A stretch of 64,000 bases of DNA, taken from Sideroxydans sp. (GTDB lineage Bacteria; Pseudomonadota; Gammaproteobacteria; Burkholderiales; Gallionellaceae). Position 1 is the stretch's first letter. Each line of letters starts with the position of its first letter. The notes under the pieces are model-generated. The model worked only from the letters and a program-made list of their open reading frames with translations, searched no databases and was not told the origin of the DNA. The translations under genes and the position numbers were made by a program. Below are positions 36,525 through 45,313 of this stretch, in pieces. The stretch is taken from NCBI GenBank assembly GCA_028707175.1, contig JAQTUV010000005.1, positions 1 through 64,000 on the forward strand, given 5' to 3'.

Positions 36525-37444
36525 GCGCGCTCCGCCAATTTCTCGCCCAGCAATCCGGACGGACGGAACACCAGCACTGCGATCAGCACGAAGAATGCGA
36601 ACACGTCTTGATAATGGCTACCTAGGAAACCGCCAGTCAGATCGCCGATGTAACCCGCACCCAAACTCTCGATCAAGCCCAGTAACACGCCACCCAACAT
36701 CGCACCACGCAAATTGCCGATACCACCCAGCACGGCAGCAGTGAACGCTTTCAAGCCGAGCATGAAACCCATGTAGTAATGCACGATGCCGTAATTGACA
36801 CTCACCATGAAACCCGCGATCGCAGCCAGTGCCGAGCCCAGCATGAATGTGTTGGAGATGACACGATTGATGTCCACACCCATCAAGGTGGCGGCAGCAG
36901 GATTCTCTGCCACGGCGCGCATCGCACGCCCCATACGACTGTGATGCACCAGCCACAATAATCCTGCCATGATGATGAGCGCCACAACGACGATGCCAAT
37001 CTGAACATCATTCACGATCGCTCCACCAATTTGGTGCGAGACACTGTTGAATGGCAAAGTGAAGGCGTGGTATTCACGTCCCCAGATCATCATCGCCAGA
37101 TTCTGCAACACGATAGAGACGCCAATCGCTGTGATGAGCGGCGCAAGACGAGGTGCGTTACGCAAGGGACGATACGCGATGCGCTCGATGCTATAGCCCA
37201 AAGCCATGCACACCGCCATCGCCATCATCAAACTGATCAACACCGCCAACACAGGCGAGAACGCAGCGGCCAGCAAAGCTTGCAAGACGGCCAACGCAAT
37301 CATCGCACCGATCATCACCACTTCGCCGTGCGCGAAGTTGATGAGACCAAGGATGCCGTACACCATGGTGTAGCCCAGTGCGACCAAGGCATACACGCTG
37401 CCTTGCACGAGACCATTGATGATTTGTTGGAAGAAGATGTCCAC
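36521..37444 (-). CDS. livH: Branched-chain amino acid ABC transporter permease LivH
   Basis: The 307-residue permease shows QQIINGLVQGSVYALVALG at the N-terminus, the GLINFAHGE motif and the coupling region RAVAENPAAATLMGVD, characteristic of LivH. It begins the four-gene block livH-M-G-F. A repeat and a terminator separate it from livK, so binding-protein and channel mRNA levels can differ. Confidence 0.94.
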   Translation of the reverse strand: MDIFFQQIINGLVQGSVYALVALGYTMVYGILGLINFAHGEVVMIGAMIALAVLQALLAAAFSPVLAVLISLMMAMAVCMALGYSIERIAYRPLRNAPRLAPLITAIGVSIVLQNLAMMIWGREYHAFTLPFNSVSHQIGGAIVNDVQIGIVVVALIIMAGLLWLVHHSRMGRAMRAVAENPAAATLMGVDINRVISNTFMLGSALAAIAGFMVSVNYGIVHYYMGFMLGLKAFTAAVLGGIGNLRGAMLGGVLLGLIESLGAGYIGDLTGGFLGSHYQDVFAFFVLIAVLVFRPSGLLGEKLAERA

Positions 37445-37478
37445 GATTGATATTTGAAATTAGGGAAAACAGATTTTA

Positions 37479-37547
37479 GTAGGTCTGGTTTTAACCTGAC
37501 AGTTTTGGATGAATTTTAGCGAGTTGTCGGGTTGAAAGCCGACCTAC
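37479..37547. repeat. Inverted repeat between livK and livH
   Basis: GTAGGTCTGGTTTTAACC at 37479 and GGTTGAAAGCCGACCTAC ending 37547 form an imperfect 20-base-plus inverted repeat. The GTAGGTC/GACCTAC ends with a GTCGGGTTG arm resemble small dispersed palindromes common in this bacterial group. It lies directly beside the livK terminator. Confidence 0.65.
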
Positions 37548-37573
37548 AAAAAAAGCGACACGCGGGTGTCGCT
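37548..37573 (-). terminator. Terminator between livK and livH
   Basis: AGCGACAC/GTGTCGCT forms an 8-base stem with a 4-base loop. On the minus strand it is followed by a run of seven T residues, so it ends livK transcription before livH. Confidence 0.85.
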
Positions 37574-37593
37574 TCTGATGACTGCAAACTGCT

Positions 37594-38775
37594 TCACGGC
37601 TTGGCTGCCAGCGCACCGCCCATAGTTTGCACTGCCGCCCATTGACCTTTGCGCACCTGATAGATCGTGACTGCTCCGCCTTTGATGTCGCCCTTCTCGT
37701 CAAAAGCAATCTTGGCGGTGACGCCTTCCAACTCCACCTTGCCGATTTCAGCCAGATACTTGGCAGGTTCGGCAGAGTCGGCTTTCTGCATCGCGGCGAT
37801 CATCACGTTGACTGCGTCATAACAATACGGCGCATACAGTTGGATAGGCTGATGGAAACGCGCTTCGTAGCGCGTAGAAAAATCACGCCCATTTGGCATG
37901 TTGTCCAAAGGCACACCCGGCAAAGAAGCATACGTCCCCTCAACCGCATCGCCCGCCAACTCAATCAGCTTCGGCGTATAGCCCCCATCGCCCATCATGA
38001 ATTGTGTCTTCATACCAAGGGCGCGCAGCTGCTTCACCATCGGCACGCCCTGAGGATCCATACCGCCGAAGAACAACAAGTCGGGTTGTTTACCTTTGAT
38101 AGAGGTCAACACAGCGGTGAAGTCCACAGCTCTGTCGGTAGTGTATTCGCGGGTGATGACTTGCCCACCATTTGCCTCCACCGCTTTAACGAACTCATCG
38201 GCAAGTCCTTGCCCATAAGCAGTGCGGTCATCAATCACCGCAACTTTTTTCCCAGCCAACACCTTGATGGCAAATTCGCCCAGCGCCTTCCCTTGTTGCG
38301 CATCATTTGTCATTACTCGGAATGCGGTTTTATATCCTTGCGCTGTAAATTTGATCGCGGTGGCGGAAGGGGAAATTTGTGGGATGCCGTTTTTAAAATA
38401 AATAGACGAGGCAGGAATGCTGGTGCCTGAGTTCATATGACCAATGACGCCATTTACTTGGGCATCCACCAGTTTTTGCGCAACGATAGTGGCCGTTTTA
38501 GGATCGGTCTGGTCGTCTTCGCTGATCAGTTCAAAGCGCGCCTTCTTGCCTCCGATCATAATGCCTTTTGCATTCGCATCATCAATCGCCATACGCGTAC
38601 CGTTCTCGTTGTCTTTCCCGACATGCGCTTGGGGACCTGTGAGTGGAGCGGCCGCGCCAATCTTGATAATCAATTCGCCAGATGAACCTGCCGAAGATTG
38701 ATTCGATTCGTTTTTGCCACATCCCGCGAGCGCTAATGAGAACAGTGCAAACAATAAAAGGGAGCGGTTAGACAT
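37594..38775 (-). CDS. livK: Branched-chain amino acid binding protein LivK/LivJ type
   Basis: The 393-residue protein is the substrate receptor for the importer encoded downstream. It has a signal with a lipobox (ALAGC, Cys19), which is unusual for a Gram-negative binding protein because these are mostly free in the periplasm; it is probably anchored to the inner membrane by lipid. The mature part has the type I periplasmic fold (KIGAAAPLTGPQAHVGKDNENG, HMNSGTSIPAS, VIDDRTAYGQGLADEF). A terminator follows it and livHMGF lie downstream on the same strand. Confidence 0.92.
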   Translation of the reverse strand: MSNRSLLLFALFSLALAGCGKNESNQSSAGSSGELIIKIGAAAPLTGPQAHVGKDNENGTRMAIDDANAKGIMIGGKKARFELISEDDQTDPKTATIVAQKLVDAQVNGVIGHMNSGTSIPASSIYFKNGIPQISPSATAIKFTAQGYKTAFRVMTNDAQQGKALGEFAIKVLAGKKVAVIDDRTAYGQGLADEFVKAVEANGGQVITREYTTDRAVDFTAVLTSIKGKQPDLLFFGGMDPQGVPMVKQLRALGMKTQFMMGDGGYTPKLIELAGDAVEGTYASLPGVPLDNMPNGRDFSTRYEARFHQPIQLYAPYCYDAVNVMIAAMQKADSAEPAKYLAEIGKVELEGVTAKIAFDEKGDIKGGAVTIYQVRKGQWAAVQTMGGALAAKP

Positions 38776-38860
38776 GATAAGGAAGGTGGGTGATGAACGA
38801 TGTCTGGATTATGCGGAGCGCTCCAAACCTTGTCAATTCAAGGATTCAGGTCAATAAAAA

Positions 38861-38878
38861 AGCCGGCATAAGCCGGCT
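38861..38878 (-). terminator. Terminator after the small cytochrome c
   Basis: AGCCGGC/GCCGGCT forms a 7-base stem with a 4-base loop and T-runs on both strands, so it could end transcription from both sides (cytochrome on minus, and any read-through from the plus strand). Confidence 0.85.
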
Positions 38879-38902
38879 TTTTTATTTGTTGCTTAGGCTA
38901 AA

Positions 38903-39217
38903 TTACAGGCCTTTGATGAAAGCCATCAATTCAGCCATGTCTGCATCGCTAACTTTTGGGTTAGCTGGCATTGGCATAGAACCCCAAGCACCAGAGCCGC
39001 CCTTCTTAACTTTAGCAGCAACTTTTTCATAAGCTGCAGCGTCACCCTTGTACTTGTCAGCAACTGCTTTCCAAGCTGGACCAACCACCTTCTTGTCCAC
39101 AGCGTGGCAAGCGGTGCAGTTGTTCTTTTTAGCTACTGCTGGCATGTCAGTTGCCATTGCGGAACCAGCAACCATCAGGCCTGCTGCTACGATCATGCTT
39201 GTAACGATAGATTTCAT
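38903..39217 (-). CDS. Periplasmic class I cytochrome c (c551/c552-like)
   Basis: The 104-residue precursor has a signal peptide (cleavage after AMA, residue 22) and a mature domain of about 80 residues with the haem motif CTACH at 34-38 and the axial methionine in WGSMPMPANP. It resembles cytochrome c551/c552 electron shuttles. The frame is open to 39250, but the ATG at 39217 has a strong GGAGAG ribosome-binding site and starts the signal. The next gene upstream encodes a second cytochrome with a clearly related haem domain. Confidence 0.92.
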   Translation of the reverse strand: MKSIVTSMIVAAGLMVAGSAMATDMPAVAKKNNCTACHAVDKKVVGPAWKAVADKYKGDAAAYEKVAAKVKKGGSGAWGSMPMPANPKVSDADMAELMAFIKGL

Positions 39218-39355
39218 ATTCTCTCCATTTCTAGGTTTGACTTCATTCACAACGAGCGGAGTGTTGACCCCGACCGCATTCTAAACAACCCCGCATGAAT
39301 TGCAAACTGTAAGCGGTGTGCTAGAAACGCAAAAGGAATTCATTCGGTTGACGCG

Positions 39356-40051
39356 TTACTTCAAACCCAAAATGAATTTTGCCAATAGCGCTCGTTCACT
39401 CGCTGTGACCGCTGGCTGGGGAGGCATCGCCATTGATCCCCAAACGCCACTTCCGCCTTTGGCAATTTTGGCTTCCAAACGCGCTTGTGCGCCAGCATCG
39501 CCACGATATTTGGCCGCCACATCTTTCCATGCTGGCCCAACAATCTTCTTATCCACCATATGGCAGGCAAAACAATTACGTTTTTTTGCAACAGCCACCG
39601 CTTCGGCATCGTTAGAAACAGTCGGAGCTGCCACAGTTGCGGTGGGTGCAACAACAGGCTTTGACTGAGCGGCCACGGAAGTGGTCGCTACTACGGGCTT
39701 AGGGGCTACGGTCGTTGTAGCAGGCTTTGCCATAACTTTCGGCGCAGCTACTGGCACTGGGATGACAACTGATGGAGCAACAACAGGCTTGGGTTTATCC
39801 ATTGCTACGTCCAGCACTGCTGGGGCTATCACAGCAGGCAACACAACAGCCACTGGTGCTGGTGCTGGTGCTGGTGCTGGTGCTGGTGCTGGTGCTGGTG
39901 CTGGTGCTGGTGCTGGTGCTGGTGCTGGTGCTGGCACAGATGTTGCCACAACCACTTCCGGCGCCGGGACTGCCACCAATGCCTCAGGCTTTTTACCTTG
40001 GCACGCAGACAACAGCAGTACAGCCAATAGCACAATCCACTTTTGATTCAT
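39356..40051 (-). CDS. Lipoprotein cytochrome c with Ala-Pro rod
   Basis: The 231-residue precursor has a lipobox LLSAC (Cys17) followed by Q, favouring outer-membrane anchoring. Next comes an Ala-Pro repeat segment (about residues 40-66), a further P/A/V-rich linker to about 150, and a cytochrome c domain with CFACH at 160-164 and the axial Met in WGSMAMPPQP. The haem domain is closely related to the soluble cytochrome encoded next to it. The rod and linker would place the haem well away from the membrane, so a role in electron transfer across the periplasm is inferred. Confidence 0.88.
   Translation of the reverse strand: MNQKWIVLLAVLLLSACQGKKPEALVAVPAPEVVVATSVPAPAPAPAPAPAPAPAPAPAPAPAPAPVAVVLPAVIAPAVLDVAMDKPKPVVAPSVVIPVPVAAPKVMAKPATTTVAPKPVVATTSVAAQSKPVVAPTATVAAPTVSNDAEAVAVAKKRNCFACHMVDKKIVGPAWKDVAAKYRGDAGAQARLEAKIAKGGSGVWGSMAMPPQPAVTASERALLAKFILGLK
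39855..39932. repeat. Perfect hexanucleotide tandem repeat (13 copies)
   Basis: GGTGCT is repeated 13 times without change, encoding the Ala-Pro rod of the lipoprotein cytochrome on the minus strand. Copy-number change would lengthen or shorten the rod by two residues per unit without shifting frame. Confidence 0.95.
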
Positions 40052-40070
40052 CTTTAGTTCTCCTATTAAG

Positions 40071-40694
40071 TTAATCGACTTGGTTTTGCTCTAACCACGC
40101 CAATAGATATGCCCACTGCTCCACTTCACGCTGCGCTTGAGAAGGAGGTAGGTCGAATAATGATTTCCCTTCAAATCCAGCATTCACATACGCCTGTGTC
40201 TCACGCAAGTATGCGAGTATCGGCAAGTCAACACCTTGCAAAAACTGCTCCAAAGTCAGTGCGGCGCGTGTGCGTGGATCCATCCGCATACCCACCACAC
40301 CAATTGACACTTTACCTTTGCGCACCATTTTTTCCTGATGCAACAATTGCAAAAATTCGTGACTCGCTTGAATATCAAACGCAGAAGGCGCGATTGGGAC
40401 AATCACTCGATGTACAAGTTTCAAAGCATGTTCAAGATTCTTTCCATGCAAGCCCGCAGGCGAGTCAATCACCAGCCAATCCAAAGGCGAATCTCGCTCG
40501 ATACCGGATTGCATCACTTCGATGCTCGGCAAATTGGGTGTTCGCATCGCCAGCCATTGTGTCGCTGACTTTTGCCGATCCAAATCCAAGATCGCGACAC
40601 GCTTTCCGCGCGAAGCAAGATAACCCGCAATATTGGTAGAGAGCGTGCTCTTACCGCTGCCGCCTTTGGGATTCGCAACCAGTATTGCTTTCAC
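40071..40694 (-). CDS. Orphan ParA/MinD-type ATPase
   Basis: The 207-residue protein is a compact P-loop ATPase with the deviant Walker A KGGSGKSTLS at 10-19, the LDLDRQKSATQW region and WLVIDSPAG for Walker B. ParA-like ATPases position DNA or protein cargo. There is no ParB gene or centromere-like repeat nearby, so it is not part of a visible plasmid or chromosome partition locus; cargo is unknown. It is followed closely by the cytochrome lipoprotein gene on the same strand. Confidence 0.82.
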   Translation of the reverse strand: MKAILVANPKGGSGKSTLSTNIAGYLASRGKRVAILDLDRQKSATQWLAMRTPNLPSIEVMQSGIERDSPLDWLVIDSPAGLHGKNLEHALKLVHRVIVPIAPSAFDIQASHEFLQLLHQEKMVRKGKVSIGVVGMRMDPRTRAALTLEQFLQGVDLPILAYLRETQAYVNAGFEGKSLFDLPPSQAQREVEQWAYLLAWLEQNQVD

Positions 40695-40722
40695 GATACC
40701 GCCTCCTTCCCACCGATGAGTG

Positions 40723-42576
40723 CTACTTTCCCTCGACCAAAGTTACGTCACGTACTGCGCCTTTATCGGCTGAAGTAACCATGGCGGCGTAAGCGCGAAG
40801 TGCCGCCGACACCTTACGTGGACGCTCTGCGGCTGGCTTCCAGCCTTGTTTGCCTTTGGCATCCATCGTGGCGCGACGTTGCGCCATCTCAGCTTCGGAG
40901 ATCATCAAGTTGATGGTGCGATTGGGGATATCGATCTCGATGCGATCTCCCTCGACCACCAATCCAATCGCGCCGCCACTCGCCGCTTCAGGGGAGACGT
41001 GGCCGATGCTTAAGCCCGACGTGCCACCAGAGAAACGTCCGTCTGTAAGCAATGCGCAAGCCTTGCCCAAGCCTTTGGATTTCAAATACGAAGTGGGATA
41101 CAGCATCTCTTGCATGCCGGGGCCGCCCTTAGGACCTTCGTAGCGAATGACGACCACATCACCCGCCACGATTTGATCTGCCAAGATGCCAGCGGTCGCT
41201 GCGTCTTGGCTCTCGAACACGCGCGCACGTCCGCCGAACTTCAAGATGCTGTCATCCACACCAGCCGTCTTCACGATACAACCATCGAGTGCGATGTTGC
41301 CATGCAACACGGCCAGACCTCCATCTTTCGAGTACGCATGCGCGGCATCACGAATACAACCCGTCGCCCTATCGGCATCCAACTCTGGGTACAGCATGGA
41401 CTGTGAAAAAGCGATGGTGGTGACGATGCCTCCGGGCGCGGCGCGGAAGAACTGCTTCGCTTCTTCATTTGGAGTTTGCGCGATGTCCCACTGTTTCAGT
41501 CCCTCGCGCATCGTCTTGCTGTGTACGGTACTCACATCACCATGCAACAGGCCAGCACGATCCAGCTCACCCAAAATGGCGGCGATACCACCCGCACGGT
41601 GTACATCTTCCAAGTGATATTCAGACGAGGGAGCAACTTTGCACAAGGTCGGCACATGGCGCGACAACCTATCCATATCTTTCATGGTGAAATCCACACC
41701 TGCCTCGCGCGCAATAGCGAGCAAATGCAAAACAGTATTGGTCGAGCCGCCCATGGCGATGTCTAGCGTCATTGCATTCTCGAATGCCTTGAAGGTAGCG
41801 ATGCTGCGCGGCAAGATACTTTCGTCATCTTGCTCGTAATAACGTTTGCACAATTCGACGATGGTGCGGCCAGCACGCAGGAACAACTGCTTGCGCTCGG
41901 CATGTGTCGCCACTAAGGAACCGTTACCAGGCAAAGACAAGCCCAACGCCTCGGTCAGACAGTTCATCGAATTCGCTGTGAACATGCCAGAGCAAGAACC
42001 GCAAGTAGGGCACGCGGAACGCTCGATGGCATCCACGTCCGCATCGCTTACACGACTATCTGCAGCCGCCACCATCGCATCCACCAAATCAAGGCCTACG
42101 ACCTTGCCTTGCAAAGTCGCTTTACCCGCTTCCATCGGCCCACCTGAGACAAACACCACGGGAATGTTCAAGCGCATCGCCGCCATCAACATGCCCGGCG
42201 TGATCTTGTCGCAATTGGAGATACACACCAGCGCATCTGCGCAATGTGCGTTGCACATATATTCGACGGAGTCGGCGATGAGGTCGCGCGATGGCAAGGA
42301 ATACAACATGCCGTCATGCCCCATGGCAATGCCGTCATCTACCGCGATGGTGTTGAATTCCTTGGCGATGCCACCCGCCTTTTCGATCTCGCGCGCCACC
42401 ATCTGCCCCAAGTCTTTCAGATGCACATGACCCGGCACGAACTGGGTGAAAGAGTTGGCGATGGCGATGATGGGCTTGCCGAAGTCGCCGTCTTTCATGC
42501 CAGTCGCACGCCACAAAGAGCGAGCGCCAGCCATGTTGCGACCATGAGTGGAAGTGTGTGAGCGGTATTGAGGCAT
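40723..42576 (-). CDS. ilvD: Dihydroxy-acid dehydratase IlvD
   Basis: IlvD dehydrates 2,3-dihydroxy-isovalerate and -methylvalerate to the 2-keto acids that precede valine, leucine and isoleucine. The 617-residue product has the Fe-S cysteines in [10 protein letters not shown] and [17 protein letters not shown] and the [20 protein letters not shown] motif. It is full length ([19 protein letters not shown] start). Together with the liv importer, the region handles both uptake and synthesis of branched-chain amino acids. Confidence 0.97.
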   Translation of the reverse strand: MPQYRSHTSTHGRNMAGARSLWRATGMKDGDFGKPIIAIANSFTQFVPGHVHLKDLGQMVAREIEKAGGIAKEFNTIAVDDGIAMGHDGMLYSLPSRDLIADSVEYMCNAHCADALVCISNCDKITPGMLMAAMRLNIPVVFVSGGPMEAGKATLQGKVVGLDLVDAMVAAADSRVSDADVDAIERSACPTCGSCSGMFTANSMNCLTEALGLSLPGNGSLVATHAERKQLFLRAGRTIVELCKRYYEQDDESILPRSIATFKAFENAMTLDIAMGGSTNTVLHLLAIAREAGVDFTMKDMDRLSRHVPTLCKVAPSSEYHLEDVHRAGGIAAILGELDRAGLLHGDVSTVHSKTMREGLKQWDIAQTPNEEAKQFFRAAPGGIVTTIAFSQSMLYPELDADRATGCIRDAAHAYSKDGGLAVLHGNIALDGCIVKTAGVDDSILKFGGRARVFESQDAATAGILADQIVAGDVVVIRYEGPKGGPGMQEMLYPTSYLKSKGLGKACALLTDGRFSGGTSGLSIGHVSPEAASGGAIGLVVEGDRIEIDIPNRTINLMISEAEMAQRRATMDAKGKQGWKPAAERPRKVSAALRAYAAMVTSADKGAVRDVTLVEGK

Positions 42577-42656
42577 GGGGCGGATTCCGATTTGTATTGA
42601 TATAGGTATGCGATTCTAAACCAAGGCATCACCTTCACACAGCCCGCAAAAAGCAA

Positions 42657-42683
42657 ACTACCCGCACAGGGCGGGCAGTTTTT
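42657..42683 (-). terminator. Terminator after the large lipoprotein gene
   Basis: ACTACCCGC/GCGGGCAGT forms a 9-base stem (one G-U pair on the minus strand) with T-rich tracts on both sides. It lies 19 bases after the lipoprotein stop on the minus strand and before ilvD's upstream region. Confidence 0.7.
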
Positions 42684-42701
42684 AACTCAACACTTCACAA
42701 A

Positions 42702-44273
42702 CTACCTCTTGACGGTTGTGGCAGTCATGCTGTTCGCTGTCGTCAAATCAAGCGAGAAAGTCTTAGCTGATGACTCCAACATCGCACCTGCACTAATAGG
42801 TGTCGCGGTTCCCGCAACGAAGTTCTCTGTCGATCCGACCACATTGGCATTGAGCGCACCTGACCAAAATCCAGCGAATGATCCTAGCGTTGTCACAGCA
42901 TGTGTCGATGCATCGTATAGCTCGATATTGGTATCTTTGTAAGCCACTCCGCTGAGATAAGAAGTTGCCGCAAAGAAGCGCGTGCGATTCTCACTGTTAT
43001 TAAGGTTCACCGTAGCAGCATCCTGCAACCCCATGGGAAAGCCTGAGTTAAGGGAGTACCAAACTGCTCCCGCTTCATCGACCATCTTGACTGCGAACAC
43101 TGGCGCAACATTCAAATTGGTCGCCAGCAGCATCTGATGGATGCCTGCGGATGATGTCAGCACTGTGAATAAATCGCTCAACGTTCCACTTTGCACCGCC
43201 AACTTCGCGCCGGTAGCTTTATCTACACGTACCAAGGCATTCGTCGTCGTGGTTGCGCCCAACACGCTGGCGTACAACACACTTACACCCATGCTAGCCG
43301 AACCGATACAGCCCGAACCAGATGCCAATAGCGTAGCTGTAGGCGCGACAATATCAATCTTCAATATCTTCCAAGCGGAGGCCGTGGTACACACCGATAG
43401 TGGATTGCTGGAGTTTTGATACACGTAGAAACTGTTTGCGTCATAACCGATGGATTGCCAGTTCACACCCAACGTTGTCGCCAAATTCAACTTGGTTTCC
43501 GTCGCAAGCTGATTTCCCGTAATCTTCCACATCGTAAGTTGATTGTTGTACTCAGCCACGATAGCTTTGTAGTTTGCATCAACCACTCTTGTGATATTGG
43601 GATCAGAATTTACTCTCATAATCGCTAGCGGCCCACCTGACCATAATATTCCACTTCCCAATACCCACCCGGAAGGAGCCAACGTACCAAAATCTCCTAA
43701 CACCCCCAATACTTTCTGCAAGGGGACGCCAGCAGCAACTCCCCCGTTTGCTGCAAGAGTAATCTCCATCTGACCATCGTCAGCGGTACCACAACTTGCA
43801 TCAGCCCCTTTGAGAGAAACGATGAATTTTGATTGGTCTGGATTTGTGTAATCGTTAGCATCTATCGTGAACTTGCAGGCATTGATATTGCCAGTTTTTC
43901 TGACGCGCGATGCCGGAGCTATGCCGTTCGCCGTCAAAAGCAAGCGCCGCACCTCGCCATTCACGATGTACAACAAAGAGTCCGGCTTGATATTGCTAAC
44001 CGTTTTAGTCGCAACGTCGACCGTGCCGGACTTAACCACTTTGACATCTGCAATCGCAGAGCTTGTTGGCTCAATGGCATATTGGACAGTCTTATCGCTA
44101 GGGTGAATCAAGGATATACCCATCTTTAGTGCTGCCGAGGTACCTCCAATCGGCGTCAGCCACGCGTAGCTTCCGCTACTTGGATAGGTGACTACCAAAG
44201 CATTCGAATCCGCCCCGCCGCCACCGCAACCCGCCAAAAGAATCAAAAGAAATAGACTCGACTTGAGCCTCAT
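42702..44273 (-). CDS. Large lipoprotein of unknown function
   Basis: From [10 protein letters not shown] the product is 523 residues: a signal with lipobox LLAGC (about Cys16), a GGGG linker, then a long beta-rich region with many short VxV strands and Asp/Asn turns ([34 protein letters not shown]-like). It looks like an extracellular or periplasmic beta-propeller or beta-sandwich protein, but I recognise no family. Only a few cysteines are present in the mature part. A terminator lies downstream, and the divergent lgt gene shares its upstream region, which is fitting as lgt acylates lipoproteins, though that pairing may be chance. Confidence 0.6.
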   Translation of the reverse strand: MRLKSSLFLLILLAGCGGGGADSNALVVTYPSSGSYAWLTPIGGTSAALKMGISLIHPSDKTVQYAIEPTSSAIADVKVVKSGTVDVATKTVSNIKPDSLLYIVNGEVRRLLLTANGIAPASRVRKTGNINACKFTIDANDYTNPDQSKFIVSLKGADASCGTADDGQMEITLAANGGVAAGVPLQKVLGVLGDFGTLAPSGWVLGSGILWSGGPLAIMRVNSDPNITRVVDANYKAIVAEYNNQLTMWKITGNQLATETKLNLATTLGVNWQSIGYDANSFYVYQNSSNPLSVCTTASAWKILKIDIVAPTATLLASGSGCIGSASMGVSVLYASVLGATTTTNALVRVDKATGAKLAVQSGTLSDLFTVLTSSAGIHQMLLATNLNVAPVFAVKMVDEAGAVWYSLNSGFPMGLQDAATVNLNNSENRTRFFAATSYLSGVAYKDTNIELYDASTHAVTTLGSFAGFWSGALNANVVGSTENFVAGTATPISAGAMLESSAKTFSLDLTTANSMTATTVKR

Positions 44274-44472
44274 ATTGGAATTCAAAATGTTGATCAATGA
44301 CACGTGCCCCCCGCTACGGTTGTTTGCTTACCCAAATTCGCGTCGCACACTACCCTCCCCTTGCAACAGGGTCAACGATTTCGGCGGTCTATATATTTTT
44401 CTATTTGAGATAATAAATTTGTTGCGCCCCCCATCTCATCATTACGTTTTCCCTTGTGGTACATTCGCCCCC

Positions 44473-45258
44473 ATGTTTATCCACCCACAATTCGACCCCG
44501 TCGCCATCCATCTTGGATCCTTTGGAATCCATTGGTATGGCTTAATGTATCTATTGGCTTTTGCTTGTTTTATTTGGCTTGGACGACAACGCCTACGCAC
44601 TTTGAATCGAGATGGATGGGATGAGAAATTTCTCGACGACTTACTCTTTTACGGCGTCTTAGGTGTCGTACTGGGTGGACGTTTAGGCGAGGTGTTGTTC
44701 TATAACCCTAGCTATTACTTTTCGCACCCATTCAAAATTCTAGCGGTATGGGAAGGCGGCATGTCTTTCCATGGTGGATTTCTCGGTGTGCTAGTTGCGA
44801 TGGCGCTGTTTGCACGTGGGCGCAACATCCAGTGGCTGGCACTGATGGATTTCATCGCGCCGCTTGTCCCCCCAGGATTGGGATTTGGCCGCATTGGCAA
44901 TTTCATCAATGGTGAACTGTGGGGACGCCCCACGGATGGGCCTTGGGGAATGGTATTCCCCCATGTAGACAGTCTTCCGCGACATGCATCACAGCTATAT
45001 GAATTCGCACTCGAGGGTATCGCGCTCTTTATTTTGTTATGGTTGTATTCGCGCAAACCACGCCCCGTTGGTGCGGTATCTGGCTTGTTCCTCATCGGTT
45101 ACGGCAGCTTCCGTTTCATCGCCGAGTTCGCTCGCAATCCGGACGACGGCATCTTCGGCCTGATGACGTTTGGCGTGAGCATGGGGCAATGGCTAAGCGT
45201 ACCCATGGTGTTGGTGGGCATCTGGATGATGCGGGCCAGCATGCGCCGCGCCGCTTGA
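44473..45258 (+). CDS. lgt: Prolipoprotein diacylglyceryl transferase Lgt
   Basis: Lgt transfers diacylglycerol from phosphatidylglycerol to the lipobox cysteine of prolipoproteins. The product starting [12 protein letters not shown] is 261 residues with seven membrane helices, the [12 protein letters not shown] motif, the essential region [17 protein letters not shown], and a late [11 protein letters not shown] segment. The frame is open upstream to 44188, but that part has no membrane character and would clash with the divergent lipoprotein promoter region. Several lipoproteins encoded in this window would be its substrates. Confidence 0.95.
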   Translation: MFIHPQFDPVAIHLGSFGIHWYGLMYLLAFACFIWLGRQRLRTLNRDGWDEKFLDDLLFYGVLGVVLGGRLGEVLFYNPSYYFSHPFKILAVWEGGMSFHGGFLGVLVAMALFARGRNIQWLALMDFIAPLVPPGLGFGRIGNFINGELWGRPTDGPWGMVFPHVDSLPRHASQLYEFALEGIALFILLWLYSRKPRPVGAVSGLFLIGYGSFRFIAEFARNPDDGIFGLMTFGVSMGQWLSVPMVLVGIWMMRASMRRAA

Positions 45259-45313
45259 CACGTTCGTATCTGTCAAACAACATCTTCACCCTTGCTTACA
45301 TGATTGATTCACT

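Noticed and set aside
39855-39932. Tandem repeat considered as a CRISPR array
   Set aside because: Units are 6 bases and contiguous, with no spacers, and they lie in a coding frame.
39681-40046. Antisense frame with Gly-Ala repeats over the cytochrome lipoprotein
   Set aside because: It is the reverse reading of the Ala-Pro hexamer repeat, and the sense frame has a lipobox, haem motif and family match.
44188-44472. Upstream extension of lgt
   Set aside because: The added 95 residues are polar, lack homology character, and cross the divergent promoter region of the lipoprotein gene; the ATG at 44473 fits the family.
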